DNA from: Berberis thunbergii
Taxonomy: Eukaryota; Streptophyta; Magnoliopsida; Ranunculales; Berberidaceae
Length of the DNA stretch: 64,000 nt
NCBI GenBank assembly: GCA_003290165.1
Contig: QNQO01005785.1
Span: 372,001-436,000, forward strand
Direction of reading: 5' to 3'
Part shown: in pieces, positions 12,621 to 24,195 of the stretch
Layout of the letters: each line of letters starts with the position of its first letter
Numbering within the stretch: position 1 is the first letter of the stretch
The notes under the pieces: model-generated
The model's input: only the letters and a program-made list of their open reading frames with translations
The model's database searches: none
What the model was told of the DNA's origin: nothing
Program-made: the position numbers and the translations under genes

Positions 12621-13285
12621 AGGTGGTGTTTTTATTTTCTTAAAGTGCTTAGAAGCTAACTTCTAACTGGAGTTTGAAGTTCTGAACAAACTTTTAAATG
12701 AGCAATTTGTTTTGCTTCTGAATGGACTACTAATTAAAAGTAATTTGTTTTTTAGGTGCTGACTTGAAGGTTTTTTTTAAAATTTTTTATAACATTTTTG
12801 CCCAGCACAACAACTCCCACCATCAACATTAACCCCCTTCTGCACCTAGTTTCTCTATTCTAAATACCATTGAGATCCATTTTCACCACTACCAGAAAAC
12901 CACCCTACATCCATCTTCAGTCCTCATACAATCTTCAATAGAGAGAAGGATAAAGTGAAAGAGGAAGGAAAAAGAGGAAGATGAGGGGAGGCTAGAAAGG
13001 GCAGTGGCAGTATTGCTTGCATGATAAAGATGAGGCGGATAAAAGAGGGAATGGTTGGTAGAGGAGAGGGGTAGCATGAATCATTACGAATTTATTGTGA
13101 GGTTATTATTGGAACAAATTTTCATTAAGCACTCAGTAATAAGTGATCAACACCCCCATGGTGGTTATCCAATCAAAATTTCAACTTCTGATCAAAATTA
13201 AAATCAAACACTCTTTTCAAAATGTCCCACTTTTTACTAAGACATGTGAGTATTCAGAACAAAAAAAAAACACCATCTAAGTCAA
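12621..13285. repeat. Tandem repeat unit B (about 665 bp, uninterrupted)
   Basis: This is the second copy of the unit described at 11040-12620. It begins ggtgtttttattttctt and ends aaaaacaccatcta, so its own ends are short inverted repeats. That suggests the unit is itself an old MITE that was duplicated in tandem. Confidence 0.7.
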
Positions 13286-13342
13286 CATTTCTTCTTTTTC
13301 GATAGCACCGTCGTGCTTTGCATTTCCAGAGCCAATTGCAAA

Positions 13343-13428
13343 CCACACTCTACCCAATTCTTTTGAATTTGGTTGAACCATTTGTCAACCACACTCCACC
13401 CAATTCTTTTAAATTTGGTTGAACCATT
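13343..13428. repeat. 46-bp local tandem duplication
   Basis: The unit starting ccacactctacccaattc at 13343 is repeated at 13389 with two or three substitutions. No associated gene was recognised. Confidence 0.85.
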
Positions 13429-13767
13429 CTCTTGAAACCCTTGCAACATTTGAAAGTCTTAAACTTGTTTAGATCATCCACTCTGCATATAGACAATTGC
13501 AATTTGCTATCCAAAACCAAACCTCTAGAAGACGTCTGAAATGGTATCCCACACCATATAGCAAATTGCCACACTATTTAGGCATCTATCTAACAAAGCA
13601 TTTACCATCAAAACATGTCTAGATATCACTACTCGACAATGTTTCAAATGCACTACGTAAGCATTGTTTCAACATCACCACCAATAGTATTTTTTAATAA
13701 ATAAACTGAGCAAATTTATTCCAAAAAAAAAAAGATGGGAAAGGTACAACAACTAAAAACTACAAAC

Positions 13768-13897
13768 GCCAAAGGTGTACAAGCTGAGTTGGTAGAGGTG
13801 TGGTGGATGGAATCACACATCACAGGTTCAAACTTGGCCGACGACATCGGGTGGGGAGGGTTAAGGGTAAACGGGTTAAGGGTAAACAAAAAACTAG
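13768..13897 (+). mobile_element. tRNA-derived SINE
   Basis: The internal promoter is recognisable: an A-box-like aagctgagttggtagagg near 13781-13798 and a B-box-like aggttcaaacttgg near 13823. The body is flanked by an 11-bp direct repeat, aaactacaaac (13757-13767 and 13898-13908), typical of LINE-type target-primed insertion. The 3' part holds two copies of gggttaagggtaaac and ends in an A-rich stretch. It has no coding potential, as expected. Confidence 0.75.
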
Positions 13898-13919
13898 AAA
13901 CTACAAACAACTATTAACA

Positions 13920-15277
13920 TACACTAGAAAACAGATTCCAAAACAGTTACAGGTAAAAAGATACTATCCCAATTAAACATGTACTTATGAAAAGGTTGAT
14001 CGTTGATGATCCCCTAAGTAGTTCTCCAATGCCAAACCAGAGCTTTGACTGATCTACTGAGTTGAGGAATATCTCTAATACTATATTTAAATAACCCAAA
14101 TTGTAGCTAAAAGAATTTTATCCCAAAGTCAGCCTCATTTGGCTGATTGACCATTCCTTTCATAAGCCTTCATTCATTGCAGAAAGATAGAAGCAATTGG
14201 ATTGGTGCAATTGGCTTATCTAGAGATAGAAGCCTATAATTCAGAAGTGAAGAGACAAGAAAAAAAGATGTGATCATTGGATTCAGAGTTAAGGTGACAA
14301 AACACATTTATTAGTAGTGATGATCAAGCCTCTAGGGGGGATTTTTTTTTTCCAGATGATTTTATGGCCAAAAAAATGAAGGGAAATGAGTTGATTCCCA
14401 GGTAGCAACTGATTGAGCCTGGATCTTCAAATGAGAATCAAGAATTGAGAATTATCCTAACTTATTGTCTGATCACCAACTATCTTCCTCATTAGAGAGT
14501 GTATATTGGTTAAGCAATTATAGGAGAAAGAGAAGAGGAAAAAACTCTTCATTTTTAACCCCTTTTCTAAGCTTGAGATCCTAAAAACGGGAGTGATGCT
14601 CATTTTCATGATAGAGATTTGTTGAAAAGATTGAGCCTTCTAATCCCCAAACCTCTTTGATCTTTTGGTTTGCGTCTAGTACTCTAATTGACCCAGTGGT
14701 AGTTTTTCACTTGTTACTTGGTCCCCAAAGAAAACCCCTTCAAACTTTTCAATATCTTGTTGGATGGAGATGGGCCTATTTATGTAGGACATGAAAAACA
14801 TTGGTAGACTAGAGAGTGTGTTTTTATTTTCTTATAAGAATGACTATTCATGCTCCGGATATGTATTTGGCTTTCTATACAGATAGTCTACTTTCGATTT
14901 TATTAATTGTAGGTTCCCACACAGATCAACTTTTGTATTAGCTCCAAGAGGGAGACCAAGGTAGGTAGTTGGCACAACCCCTATTTGGCAATGAGAATAT
15001 TAGCCATAGACAAGAGCTCAAGAGATTTGACCATACCCACTAGAAAAACATTGGAAATTATTGTTGAGACCAAATACTACTTCAAAACAAATAATGATGG
15101 ATTGTAAATTAGAGACACTTTGAATAATTGGCTTTAGAAAGGGAATAATATCATATGTATATTGAAGGATTGGGATGGAAGTTCCATGGTTAATTAACCA
15201 CCTGAAAACCTTTGATCTAGTCAAAGTGTCAACTCTTAGCATCCTCTGAGTAAGGCCTTCAGTAACCAAAAGAAGAG
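13920..15277 (-). mobile_element. L1-type LINE 2, 3' segment
   Basis: On the minus strand the segment shows late reverse-transcriptase sequence, with LLLVTEGLTQRML followed by ILQYTYDIIPFLKP (the YxDD box degraded to YTYDI) and CFEVVFGLNNNF. L1-type carboxy-terminal sequence follows, with LWDKILLATIWVI-like words near 14120. Several stops interrupt it. The 5' part of the same LINE lies across the large element, at 19617-20070. Confidence 0.72.
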
Positions 15278-15420
15278 GGATCGAGGGGGGCTCCTGCGCG
15301 GGGTGTGCTGGAGCGCGTCCTACGCACCGTTGTGAACCGTTGGATGAAATCCGACGGCTCGTAGCGATGGAATTCAAAACCCTCTATTAATTAAAATGTT
15401 GGCAGATTTTAAATCTATTA

Positions 15421-15447
15421 CAGCCGTCGGATCAGATCCGACGGCTG
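15421..15447. repeat. Subterminal palindrome in the left arm
   Basis: There are 13-nt inverted arms, cagccgtcggatc and gatccgacggctg, separated by one base. The same palindrome is in the right arm at 19448-19474. The half-site atccgacggct also occurs nearer both ends and in the 606-bp relative, so it may be a transposase-binding motif. Confidence 0.8.
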
Positions 15448-15944
15448 AGATTTATGACTTGGAAAATCCATTTGCAAAGAGAGAGAGAGGGTCTGCGTTT
15501 GGAAAAAAAATCCAGTTCTCGATCTAGATCTGAGGGAGAGGGAGAGGAAGAGGAAGAGGAAGAGAAAGGGGATCTGAGGGAGAGGAAGAGAAAGGACATC
15601 TGAGGGTTCGTTCGAGAGGAAGAAGAAGAAGAAGAAAGGGAATCTGAGGGTTCGCTCGAGAGGAAGAAGAAGAAGCAGAGGAGGAGGGGTTCGCTCGAAA
15701 TGGCATCTGTAGAAGAGTTTTCTCCCATTTGGTTCCCAAAAGCTTCAATCTGCAAAAGCTTCAGTCTCAAAACTCTCTGCATTTCGTCTTCGAAAAGCTC
15801 TCTCCCATTTTGATAGTAATTTTGTGAGTTTCAATTGAGATGCTGCTAATGCTAATACTAATGTTCAAACCTCAACTCATGGTACGTACCTTGTTCCAGG
15901 TAATTTATGTTAATAGATTCTCCACATCGTCAAGGAAGCATGCT

Positions 15945-18942
15945 AATTGCTTCATGTCTTCCCAATCTTCTCCATGTTGCTCATCAAGTAGTATGGTCAT
16001 GTTATTTGCTTCATGTCTTCCCAATCTTCATGTTCTTTGCTTCATGTTTTTTTTTCCCCACTTCTTCTCTCCAATTTTCTTCACTTTGTTGTATTATTTG
16101 GTGGTGGTGGTAACGGGATGTGGTGGCCGGTGGGTTGGTTTAGGGGTGGTGGTGGTGGCAAGGTTGATTGGAGTGGTGGTGGTGGTGAGCTCGATTGGGA
16201 TAGCGCTAATTGTTCTTCTCCCCTTCTTTTCCATTGTACAGTAGTATGTTTGAGTATAGCATTTGATTAAATGTAGTTTAAATTTGTAATGTATCCATTG
16301 ACTGAAATGTAGTTTCAATTCTAATGAGCTGGTTTTCAGCTTTGCCTGTATCTGATTTGCAACAACACTTGATTGTTATTCAATTTTGTGGTCTACTCTT
16401 TCATTCCCATACCGAAATTCTCAAGTTCACAGGTTGAAAAACCCTTCTCTTGCAACCATGGGTGTTCAACCTCAAGGTCTGACAAATAAGGCATCCAAAG
16501 ACACACTCATGCAGACTGATGGGATTCCAAGATGCTTTTGTAATGTACTTATAAAGAGATTTTGTAATGAATTTCAGTATGTAATGAACTTCAAGTTATG
16601 AAGTATGAATTTTGTTGTAATTTATTGTGTTTTTGTTCCTACACTGATTCAAATAATGAAGTATGAATTTTGTTGTAATTTATTTTGTTTCTGTTCCTAC
16701 ACTGATTCAAATAGTTCTTTGTTTCCATAGGGGTTTTTGGAGTAATTGGATGTGTAGGTTTTTCGAGTTTGATTTTTGATGTTTGTGTTATATTTTCATT
16801 GTTTCAGAGAAAATTGTTTCAGGTAAGGTGTTCTTGATTTGAAACACAGGTAGCTGAGATTAATTGAACTATATGTTTGTGTTATTTCTCTTTTACTTAT
16901 TTTGATTTAATTTCTGAAGGTGAAGTTGTAAAAAAAGCAGGCAGTGGAGAGAAACCAGAGGGATTAACATTGCATTTCATACCAAAATTAGCATATAAAA
17001 CTGCTGTTACAGCATTTCAATTCATATAAAACTGCTGTATGATTTTGTTCTTGAAATCTGCTGTTATTTTGGAATGAACTTCATATAAAACTGAAGTTTA
17101 ACATTGCATTTCATACCAAAATCAGCATATAAAACTGAATTCATATAGCAACCTGAACAAAATCAGCATTTCACATGGCAACCTGCTGAATTACTGATTC
17201 ACTGAAATCATATAAAACTGATTCACATTTACTGAGTTCATATAAAACTGATTCACAATTACAACATTTCAATTCACTGAACAAAATCAACATTTAACTG
17301 ATTCACTGAACAAAACCAGTTGCATTTCAAACTGATTCATAAGTGAGTCTAAATTCCTGGCAGCAGCAGCAGCAAGTCATGATCAGCAGTTCATTGATCC
17401 TAATCTTCAAATCAACACTGAAATGATCAATTCCTCCAGGTTGTAAAGTCCATTTCATTGCTTGAACTTGGTGGCTGCAAAAATAAATAATAAAGATCAT
17501 AAAATAAATAATAGAGACGCAAACATACAAATTATATACATTTCAGTATAGGCACATTTGATCAATATTTCTACTCCCTTATTTCCATCTAATTAAAGTA
17601 CTCTACTTGACTTCTACCTATTTTGCATTATGATATCAAACCACCTTTAGGGTCTTGGCAAAAATAAAGCACTTGTCAACACAATCCTCTGCGGAGTACG
17701 ATCTCTTGAAGAGCTAAAGAGCTTAAGTTATAAATAGCATTTCCCTTTAGCTTATCATACTAATCATTGCACAATATTTGTTATTGAGCTTAGACATATG
17801 AAAACCACTATCTCAAAGTTGATTGAAAAAAGTGAATGTAACACGACATTAAAAGCTTATAACTGAAGCTAGACATGAAATGCATAGTTGAAAATAATAC
17901 TAGTACTCTTTACAAACTATAAACGACTTTCTTTTGTATACATGAGTCTAACTAATAGGATGTGGAAGATAATGTTCGATTAAGAACTTATAAGAGCTAC
18001 TAATGGCAGTGTTGTTTACAATCAAACAATGAGAGTCAAAATAAAGATGAAAATACCTCATTACACACCTTTTCCTCCAATGCCCCTTTACCAAGAGAGG
18101 TCGGGCTTCCATTTGTAGTGATTGTAGGTGGATCTCTTTCAGCCTGGTAATGAGCTTCACCAAGGGTTTGATCAATGGAATAGTTGGGTTCTTCCTAAGG
18201 ATGTAGAATGGATTTGGGAGAGGCCTATTTTTGTGGTCCTGATATCATGACCCTGGTCGCACCACACATCAATGTTACCCTAACCTCATACAATCATCCA
18301 TGATCCCCAACCTCAATATTCTCATCCTGCAATCCCTTCATTCTGCAGTTAAGTCATAACTGAATTGGAATTCAATCATTAACCATTTAACTACTACCAG
18401 ATGCTCCAAAACAGTCACGCAGAGTATTTCTCAAAGCATTGCAGATGATGGAAGGCAAAAAAAAAAAAAATTGAACTACTCTTAATGCAATCACCGTATA
18501 AGGTGAATATAAAAAAAACTGAAGGAAATGATGTAATGCAACATTTTTAACAATGGAGAAAACATATGGGAAAGGCGGGGAGTCTTGTTTCTCAATATGT
18601 TTGAATTACTGTTTCACATTAAGATGACAAATAGATTGTTTACAATGAAAATGTTTCTCAATGCATTCGTTACGAGTTGAAAGTGCCTTAATATATCAAC
18701 TTTTAATGAGTCTTACAAAGTAAACGTATTTCAGTATGAAATGTATCCATGTAGACCATTAGCTTATGTTCACCTAGCATGCTACGCAAATATTCTTCAA
18801 ATTATAAACTCAGCATATAATATGATTTCATTAGATAAATCAAAACAACAAACCATGAAGTTCAAACTTCAAAGTAACAAAGTAAGACAATGGTTTATTC
18901 AATCAAAACTTAAAACCTTTTTCTTGCCTTTATTTCGCTAAC
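15945..18942. other. Interior of the long-TIR element, no recognised gene
   Basis: It is mostly AT-rich. It includes a short tgg/ggt-rich stretch (16100-16190) and, at about 16980-17340, degenerate repeats built on ttcatataaaactgattcac. A minus-strand reading at 17490-17330 (HQVQAMKWTLQPGGIDHF) looks protein-like, but I do not recognise it; it could be a captured exon. No DDE transposase or zinc finger was visible. Confidence 0.5.
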
Positions 18943-19616
18943 AGCATGCTTCCTTGACGATGTGGAGAATCTATTAACATAAATTACCTGGAACAAGGTA
19001 CGTACCATGAGTTGAGGTTTGAACATTAGTATTAGCATTAGCAGCATCTCAATTGAAACTCACAAAATTACTATCAAATGGGAGAGAGTTTTTCGAAGAC
19101 GAAATGCAGATAGTTTTGAGACTGAAGCTTTTGAAGATTGAAGCAGATTGAAGCTTTTGGGAACCAAATGGGAGAAAACTCTTCTGCAGATGCCATTTCG
19201 AGCGAACCCTCCTCCTCTGCTTCTTCTTCTTCCTCTCGAGCGAACCCTCAGATTCCCTGTCTTCTTCTTCTTCTTCTTCCTCTCGAGCGAACCCTCAGAT
19301 GTCCTTTCCTCTTCCTCTCCCTCAGATCCCCTTTCTCTTCCTCTTCCTCTTCCTCTCCCTCAGATCTAGATCGAGAACTGGATTTTTTTTTCCAAACGCA
19401 GACCCTCTCTCTCTCTTTGCAAATGGATTTTCCAAGTCATAAATCTCAGCCGTCGGATCTGATCCGACGGCTGTAATAGATTTAAAACCTGCCAACATTT
19501 TAATTAATAGAGGGTTTTGAATTCCATTGCTACGAGCCGTCGGATTTCATCCAACGGTTCACAATGGTGCGCAGGACGCGCTCCAGCACACCCCGCGCAG
19601 GAGCCCCCTTCAATCC
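18943..19616. repeat. Right terminal inverted repeat of the long-TIR element
   Basis: This is the reverse complement of 15278-15944. It contains the same CT-rich tract, palindrome (19448-19474) and GC-rich tip ending in cgcgcaggagccccc. Confidence 0.85.
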
Positions 19617-20070
19617 TTGCTAGGACATTGGAGATGATCTTGCAAACTGAGGAAATTAAGCTAATAGGTCTGAATGGAGAAATGTGAAGATATCTTTTAG
19701 TCTTGGGATGAGGGAGATAAGTGTCAAATTGAGTCTCTAATCGAGGGATTAGCCGCTGTTAAATTCTCCAATAACTTTGATAAGGTCCTCCTTGACAGTC
19801 ACCCAACATTTTTTTAAGAGCTCATGGTTTTTTTTAAAGAACTCAACTGGGTATCCATCAATTCCCGTTGCCACCTTTTCATCTAGGTCTTTCAAAGCAT
19901 TGACCACTTCTTGCTCAGTGATTTCTGCATCTAAACTATCTGAGTTGTACAAATCAAGAGTATTTAGCATTATCCCTGATATAGGGGATGGGTTAAACCC
20001 AAGATCCATTGATACATGCATAGTACGGATAACAAAAACTATTGTTCTTAAAAAAGGAAAAAACATACAG
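19617..20070 (-). mobile_element. L1-type LINE 2, 5' segment
   Basis: On the minus strand, ITEQEVVNALKDLDEKVATG then DGYPVEFFKK and VTVKEDLIKVIGEF match the amino-terminal part of plant L1 reverse transcriptase. FRPISLISSVCKIISNVLA follows up to the edge of the large element. Relative to intact L1s, about 100 or more residues are missing between this end and the resumption at 15277, so target DNA was lost around the insertion or earlier. Confidence 0.75.
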
Positions 20071-21117
20071 TAGAGATCTCTTTTACTTGATCTCGACTAA
20101 ACGTGAACGTGATCCAAAGCCCACAATGAAGCAATACACACCTCCTGATCTTCTACTATGTTTTTCGAATGCCTAGCTACGAATAGAGAGTGGACTATAT
20201 CTTCACAACTTCTCCTTTCTCATATGGCTCTCCAATTCTCTGAAACTTTTCTAGGGTTTTACACACGACCATAGAAATGTTTGTTGCATTATAAAGAGGT
20301 CCAAATTCTATTCGTAAGCCCATGAGCTATATAATTCACACTACTAAAGAATGATAGTTGGTCATATCTTAAAATTAATTTGAGTTCCACATTATTAAAT
20401 GCTAAATAAATTCCTCATGTTCAGATTACAAAATCCTTCAATTAAATTAAATCACTGACAATTATATTAATTGACCTCTTGTCATCCTTGAGACCTTTCC
20501 ACTTAACTTATTTGCCACGATGATTAAATCCATCTATATGGTTAAACATTTAGAAAACTTATAAATTTTCACAAGAGGACATCATTAATCCCTCTAACGG
20601 GATGGGGGTTCCATCAATGATCAATATACATAATACACATTATGTCATCACCTAATCCTTTGAGGTTATCAACCCACAAACATATCTTACTCGTTGATAA
20701 ATCTAAGTGACATACACAATGTGTACCAGTCTAAATTAAGACCTTAAGTACTCATATAATCATGGGGTTCAATTACCTAGTATAATCGGTATATAGAAAA
20801 TTACCTCAAGACGGTCTTGTTCAATACACATAGACTGTACTAGTGCAATAGTCCGATACATCAAACAATTTCCCATATCTAAGATTTATTATAGCAAAAA
20901 ATTGCACTACAACCCTACCAATGGTGTGTCCAATTCCATCTAAGGTTGTGAATTCACAACTTATTATTCTATAAGTATCTGACAATCTTATCTTTTGTGT
21001 GTAAGCCAAGCTCTACATATAGATATCTAAAATGGTGAACAAAGACACACTTGCAAAATCATAACCTAATGCAGACATTTGCTTATACAGATTCTCATTA
21101 AAACATAAACATAAGGA
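20071..21117. other. Unclassified AT-rich DNA
   Basis: I see no coding domain. On the minus strand, 20340-20080 has the look of an LTR (short TATA-like and plus-one region), but no partner copy is present, so I leave it unassigned. Confidence 0.4.
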
Positions 21118-21126
21118 TTTTATAAA

Positions 21127-22467
21127 GGCAACGACTACTTTGCACCACCAATTCCTCTCTCTCACACCACCTACTTGTTTTTTCACACTACCTACTTATT
21201 TTCTCAGACCACCTATATAAACAAAAACCTCTGTTTTTTTCCCCTCACCATTCAAATCTACAATGGTTCCTCCCCCCCCCCCCCCCCCCCCATTCGAAAT
21301 CTTGTCCAAATCTCTCCCCACACTCAAATTTCTTACAAATCACCTCCCTCTCCCTCAAAAACTCTAAACATACCCTTAAAGTTGAAACCCTTGAACAAAA
21401 ATTGAATAAATATGCATACCTTAACATAACAGACAAATCCAAACTCAAACCAAAAAAAATGAAAAAAATGGTAACTTTTGAACAAATTTAAACCCTCAAT
21501 TGAGATTGATTCTCAATCTCAAAGTTGTAGTACTCTGAGTTATCTAATAAAAACAACTTGAATCACTTGAAAATGTTTTGAAATGAGCAAGTTATGGTCA
21601 TTTTACTAAAGTTGTGCAAAAAATAAAAAATCGAATAGTGTTCTTGAGTTTCGGCCAACTTATATGCTCAATCGAGACTGATTCTCAAGTTGATCAACAA
21701 AAAAGTTGTAGTACTTTCCGTTATCTAATAAACACCACTTGAATCACTTGAAAATGAGCAAGTTATGGTTGTTTTTAGTAAAGTCGCGCAGAACAGAAAA
21801 ATAATTTCAATTTACTAAACCGACAATAATTTTCTCATTTCAAAACATTTTCAAGTGATTTAAGTTGTTTTTATTAGATAACTGAGAGTACTACAACTTT
21901 TTTGTTTTGATCAACTTGAGAATTGGTCTCGATCAAGCACATAAGTTGGCCGAAAGTCAGGAATACTATCCCGTTTTTATTTTTTCGGACAGATTTGTGC
22001 GACTTTAGTAAAATGACCATAAATTGCTCATTTCAAAACATTTTCAAGTGATTCAAGTTCTGTTTATTAGATAACTCAGAGTATTACAACGTTTGTGTTT
22101 TGATGAGCTTGAGAATCAGTCTCAATTGAGGTTTAAATTGGTTTGAAAGTTATCCTATTTTGTTTTTTCGGTTTGAGTTTGGATTTGTCTATTATGTTAA
22201 GTTATGCATATTTATTGAATTTGGATTTAAGAGTTTCAACTTTAAGGGGATTTTGAGAATTTTCGAGGGAGAGGGATGAGATTTGCAAGAGATTTGAGTA
22301 TGGAAAGAGATTTGAAAGATATTTCGAATGGGGGAGGGAGGGAGGAATCATTGTATATTTGAATGGTGAGGGAAAAAAATGGAGGTTTTTGTTTATATAT
22401 GTGGTATGAAAAAAAAATCAATGGTGGTGTGAGAAAGAAAATACGGTGGTGCGAGGTAGTTGTTGCC
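21127..22467. mobile_element. Mutator-like inverted-repeat element, 1341 bp
   Basis: A perfect 9-bp target duplication, ttttataaa (21118-21126 and 22468-22476), flanks ends ggcaacgactac and gtagttgttgcc. The two halves are long inverted copies of each other, making the element nearly palindromic over most of its length. Each half contains two direct copies of a unit of about 190 bp with cacttgaaaatgttttgaaa. No transposase is encoded. A run of 20 C lies at 21272-21291. Confidence 0.85.
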
Positions 22468-22544
22468 TTTTATAAACTCATAACCAAATCATAAAATGAG
22501 TTCTAAACAATGACAAACTATATAGAGAAAAAAAACACGAATCT

Positions 22545-22660
22545 AATGAGCCTTTCTAATTAGCGAGGAAATGGGCAAGGAAACTGGCGAGGGAGGAGGG
22601 TGCACGCCCATTTCTTCGTCCATTTCCTCGACAATAAGAAAAAGACGCGAATTTATTATG
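22545..22660. mobile_element. Small foldback MITE, copy 3
   Basis: The ends ctttctaattagcgaggaaa and tttcctcgacaataagaaa are inverted copies, and the right end is shared word for word with copy 2 at about 24160-24195. It is shorter than the other two copies. Target duplication not resolved. Confidence 0.6.
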
Positions 22661-23009
22661 TATCCATATCATCAGAGAGGTGAGGTCTCCAATTTTCTTT
22701 CTCGTCAATCATAAATTTGAAATCATGCATATGTGTACAACAATGGGCTTCTAACATCCTTCATCATGATTTCATGCTGGAATATTTATATGGTTTAATT
22801 GAAGTTATAGTTGCTTTCTCAACCATTATTTTATTTATTTTTTATAAAAAATTAAACGAAAGTGATGAAATGGAATGAAAAGTCTGAGGTAAAAATCCAA
22901 ATGCAAACAATAGTGATGTTGTTGGAAAAGATGAAGATATTTTTTATAAGAGAAAGTTGAGAAAAATAAGGGATGAAATAGAAAAAGGAAAAAAGAAGAA
23001 GTGTGAGAA
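22661..23009. other. Spacer without recognised features
   Basis: AT-rich DNA. No gene or repeat was recognised. Confidence 0.5.
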
Positions 23010-23018
23010 TTTATTTAA

Positions 23019-24005
23019 GGGATTGTTATTGGCAGACCCTAGATTAAGGCAAACCTCAAATGTGGGCATCATGAGCATTTGTAGACCCCAAATAGTCAAA
23101 AGGGTTTGACCTAAATAAACACCAAAAAAATGGGTTTCACCTTTTTATTTTAATTTTTTCCTCCGAAATCATCTTCTCTTCAAACTTTCCAAATTGAAAA
23201 GAAGAAGAAGAATTTCAACTCTAACAAGAAAAATAATTCAAACAAAAAAAAAGGAGTTGGCTCGCTTTTCTTGTTCTTATTTTTCTCCAACCTGAATTGT
23301 TCTTTTTTAGAGAGCGAGAGATTGAAGATGGGTAGGAGTTGATGATGACGGGGATTATGAAGGTGGTTGTGGGCAACGTGTAGTAGGTTGTAACGGGGTT
23401 GTAGAATAGGTGATGCCGAGATGTGGAGCAGGCAGTGGTGGTGTCTTTCCTGATTCATTCGACAATGTTTAATGATAGCCATGAAAAGATTCAAAATCAT
23501 AGTTTTTGCCAGTTCACACAGTTGGCTTAAATCGTGTCTTTCATAGTTACATGGTTGGTCTAACCGTGAGAACTGGTAACAACTTCCCAAATCGGGTAAA
23601 ACCTCATGGTTGGCTCAAACTGTGGTTTTCAATATTTCACGTCTATCCCAATTGTGAAAAATTTCCTATAGTTTGAGTTAACCTGGGCAACTCGTAACAA
23701 CTTCCTAATTCTCGGGTAAAACTTCAACCGTGGTTATTTATGTTACATGTCTGCCAAAACCATGAAAATGAATTTCTTATGGTTTGAACTAAGTAGGAAA
23801 ACTAACGACTACATTTCAAAAGATTCACTCTAGGGAATACTTCTTGGAGTCAAATGGCAGGTTCAAACAATTGCTTTCACAATTACATGGTTGACCTAAC
23901 CATGAAACTAAAAAGTCAAGGTATGCCAGAATATAAAATTATGGGATATTTCACTTTTGTGTTTCATTTAAAAAGCATAATACAGGTCTACCAATAGTAG
24001 TACCC
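23019..24005. mobile_element. Non-autonomous element, 987 bp, with 9-bp target duplication
   Basis: A perfect 9-bp duplication, tttatttaa (23010-23018 and 24006-24014), flanks inverted ends gggattgttattggcagacc and, in reverse complement, gggtactactattggtagacc. The duplication length suggests Mutator-like, but the terminal sequence is unlike the other Mutator-like elements here. Its interior has degenerate direct repeats containing taacaacttccaaatcgggt-like words (about 23570-23720). A 136-residue minus-strand ORF (23590-23180) has no recognised family. Confidence 0.75.
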
Positions 24006-24026
24006 TTTATTTAAAGAACAAAAATT

Positions 24027-24195
24027 CTAAATGGCGAGGAAACCAGCAAGGGGGAGGGTGTGACCGCTCATCCCCCTTGAGATGCGTGCTCACATTTTTG
24101 AGATGCACAACAATGCAAATCTCGAGAAAAATGAGTGGTAAAACCCCTCCCTTCGCTGGTTTCCTCGCCCCTTACCTCGACAATAAGAAAGGATT
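24027..24195. mobile_element. Small foldback MITE, copy 2
   Basis: The arms ggcgaggaaaccagcaaggg and, inverted, ccttcgctggtttcctcgcc enclose a core with ctcgagaaaaatgagtgg. It is homologous to 9017-9140. It starts only about 12 bp after the neighbouring 987-bp element. Exact ends unresolved. Confidence 0.65.

Larger units (their letters stand above)
15278..19616. mobile_element. 4.3-kb Mutator-like element with about 670-bp terminal inverted repeats
   Basis: The left arm (15278-15944) and right arm (18943-19616) are near-perfect reverse complements, opening ggatcgag/ggattgaag followed by ggggctcctgcgcgg. A related 606-bp element (24555-25160) carries a 9-bp target duplication, which points to the Mutator superfamily. 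The arms contain a CT/GA-rich tract that gives Ser-rich chance ORFs. The 3.0-kb interior (15945-18942) has no transposase that I can recognise, so the element appears non-autonomous. No matching 9-bp duplication was found at this copy. Confidence 0.8.

Noticed and set aside
13857..13890. Telomere-like gggttaagggtaaac repeats
   Set aside because: Only two copies, within the SINE body, and not the TTTAGGG unit in tandem.
15432..15782. Ser-rich ORFs on the minus strand (and mirror ORFs at 19138-19476)
   Set aside because: They come from the GA/CT-rich tract of the terminal inverted repeats, overlap in several frames and match no family.
16094..16318. Thr-rich minus-strand ORF
   Set aside because: Translation of a ggt-rich stretch in the long-TIR element interior.
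19749..20073. Plus-strand ORF 19777-20073 as a gene
   Set aside because: It is the shadow of the minus-strand LINE reverse-transcriptase frame at 19749-20066.
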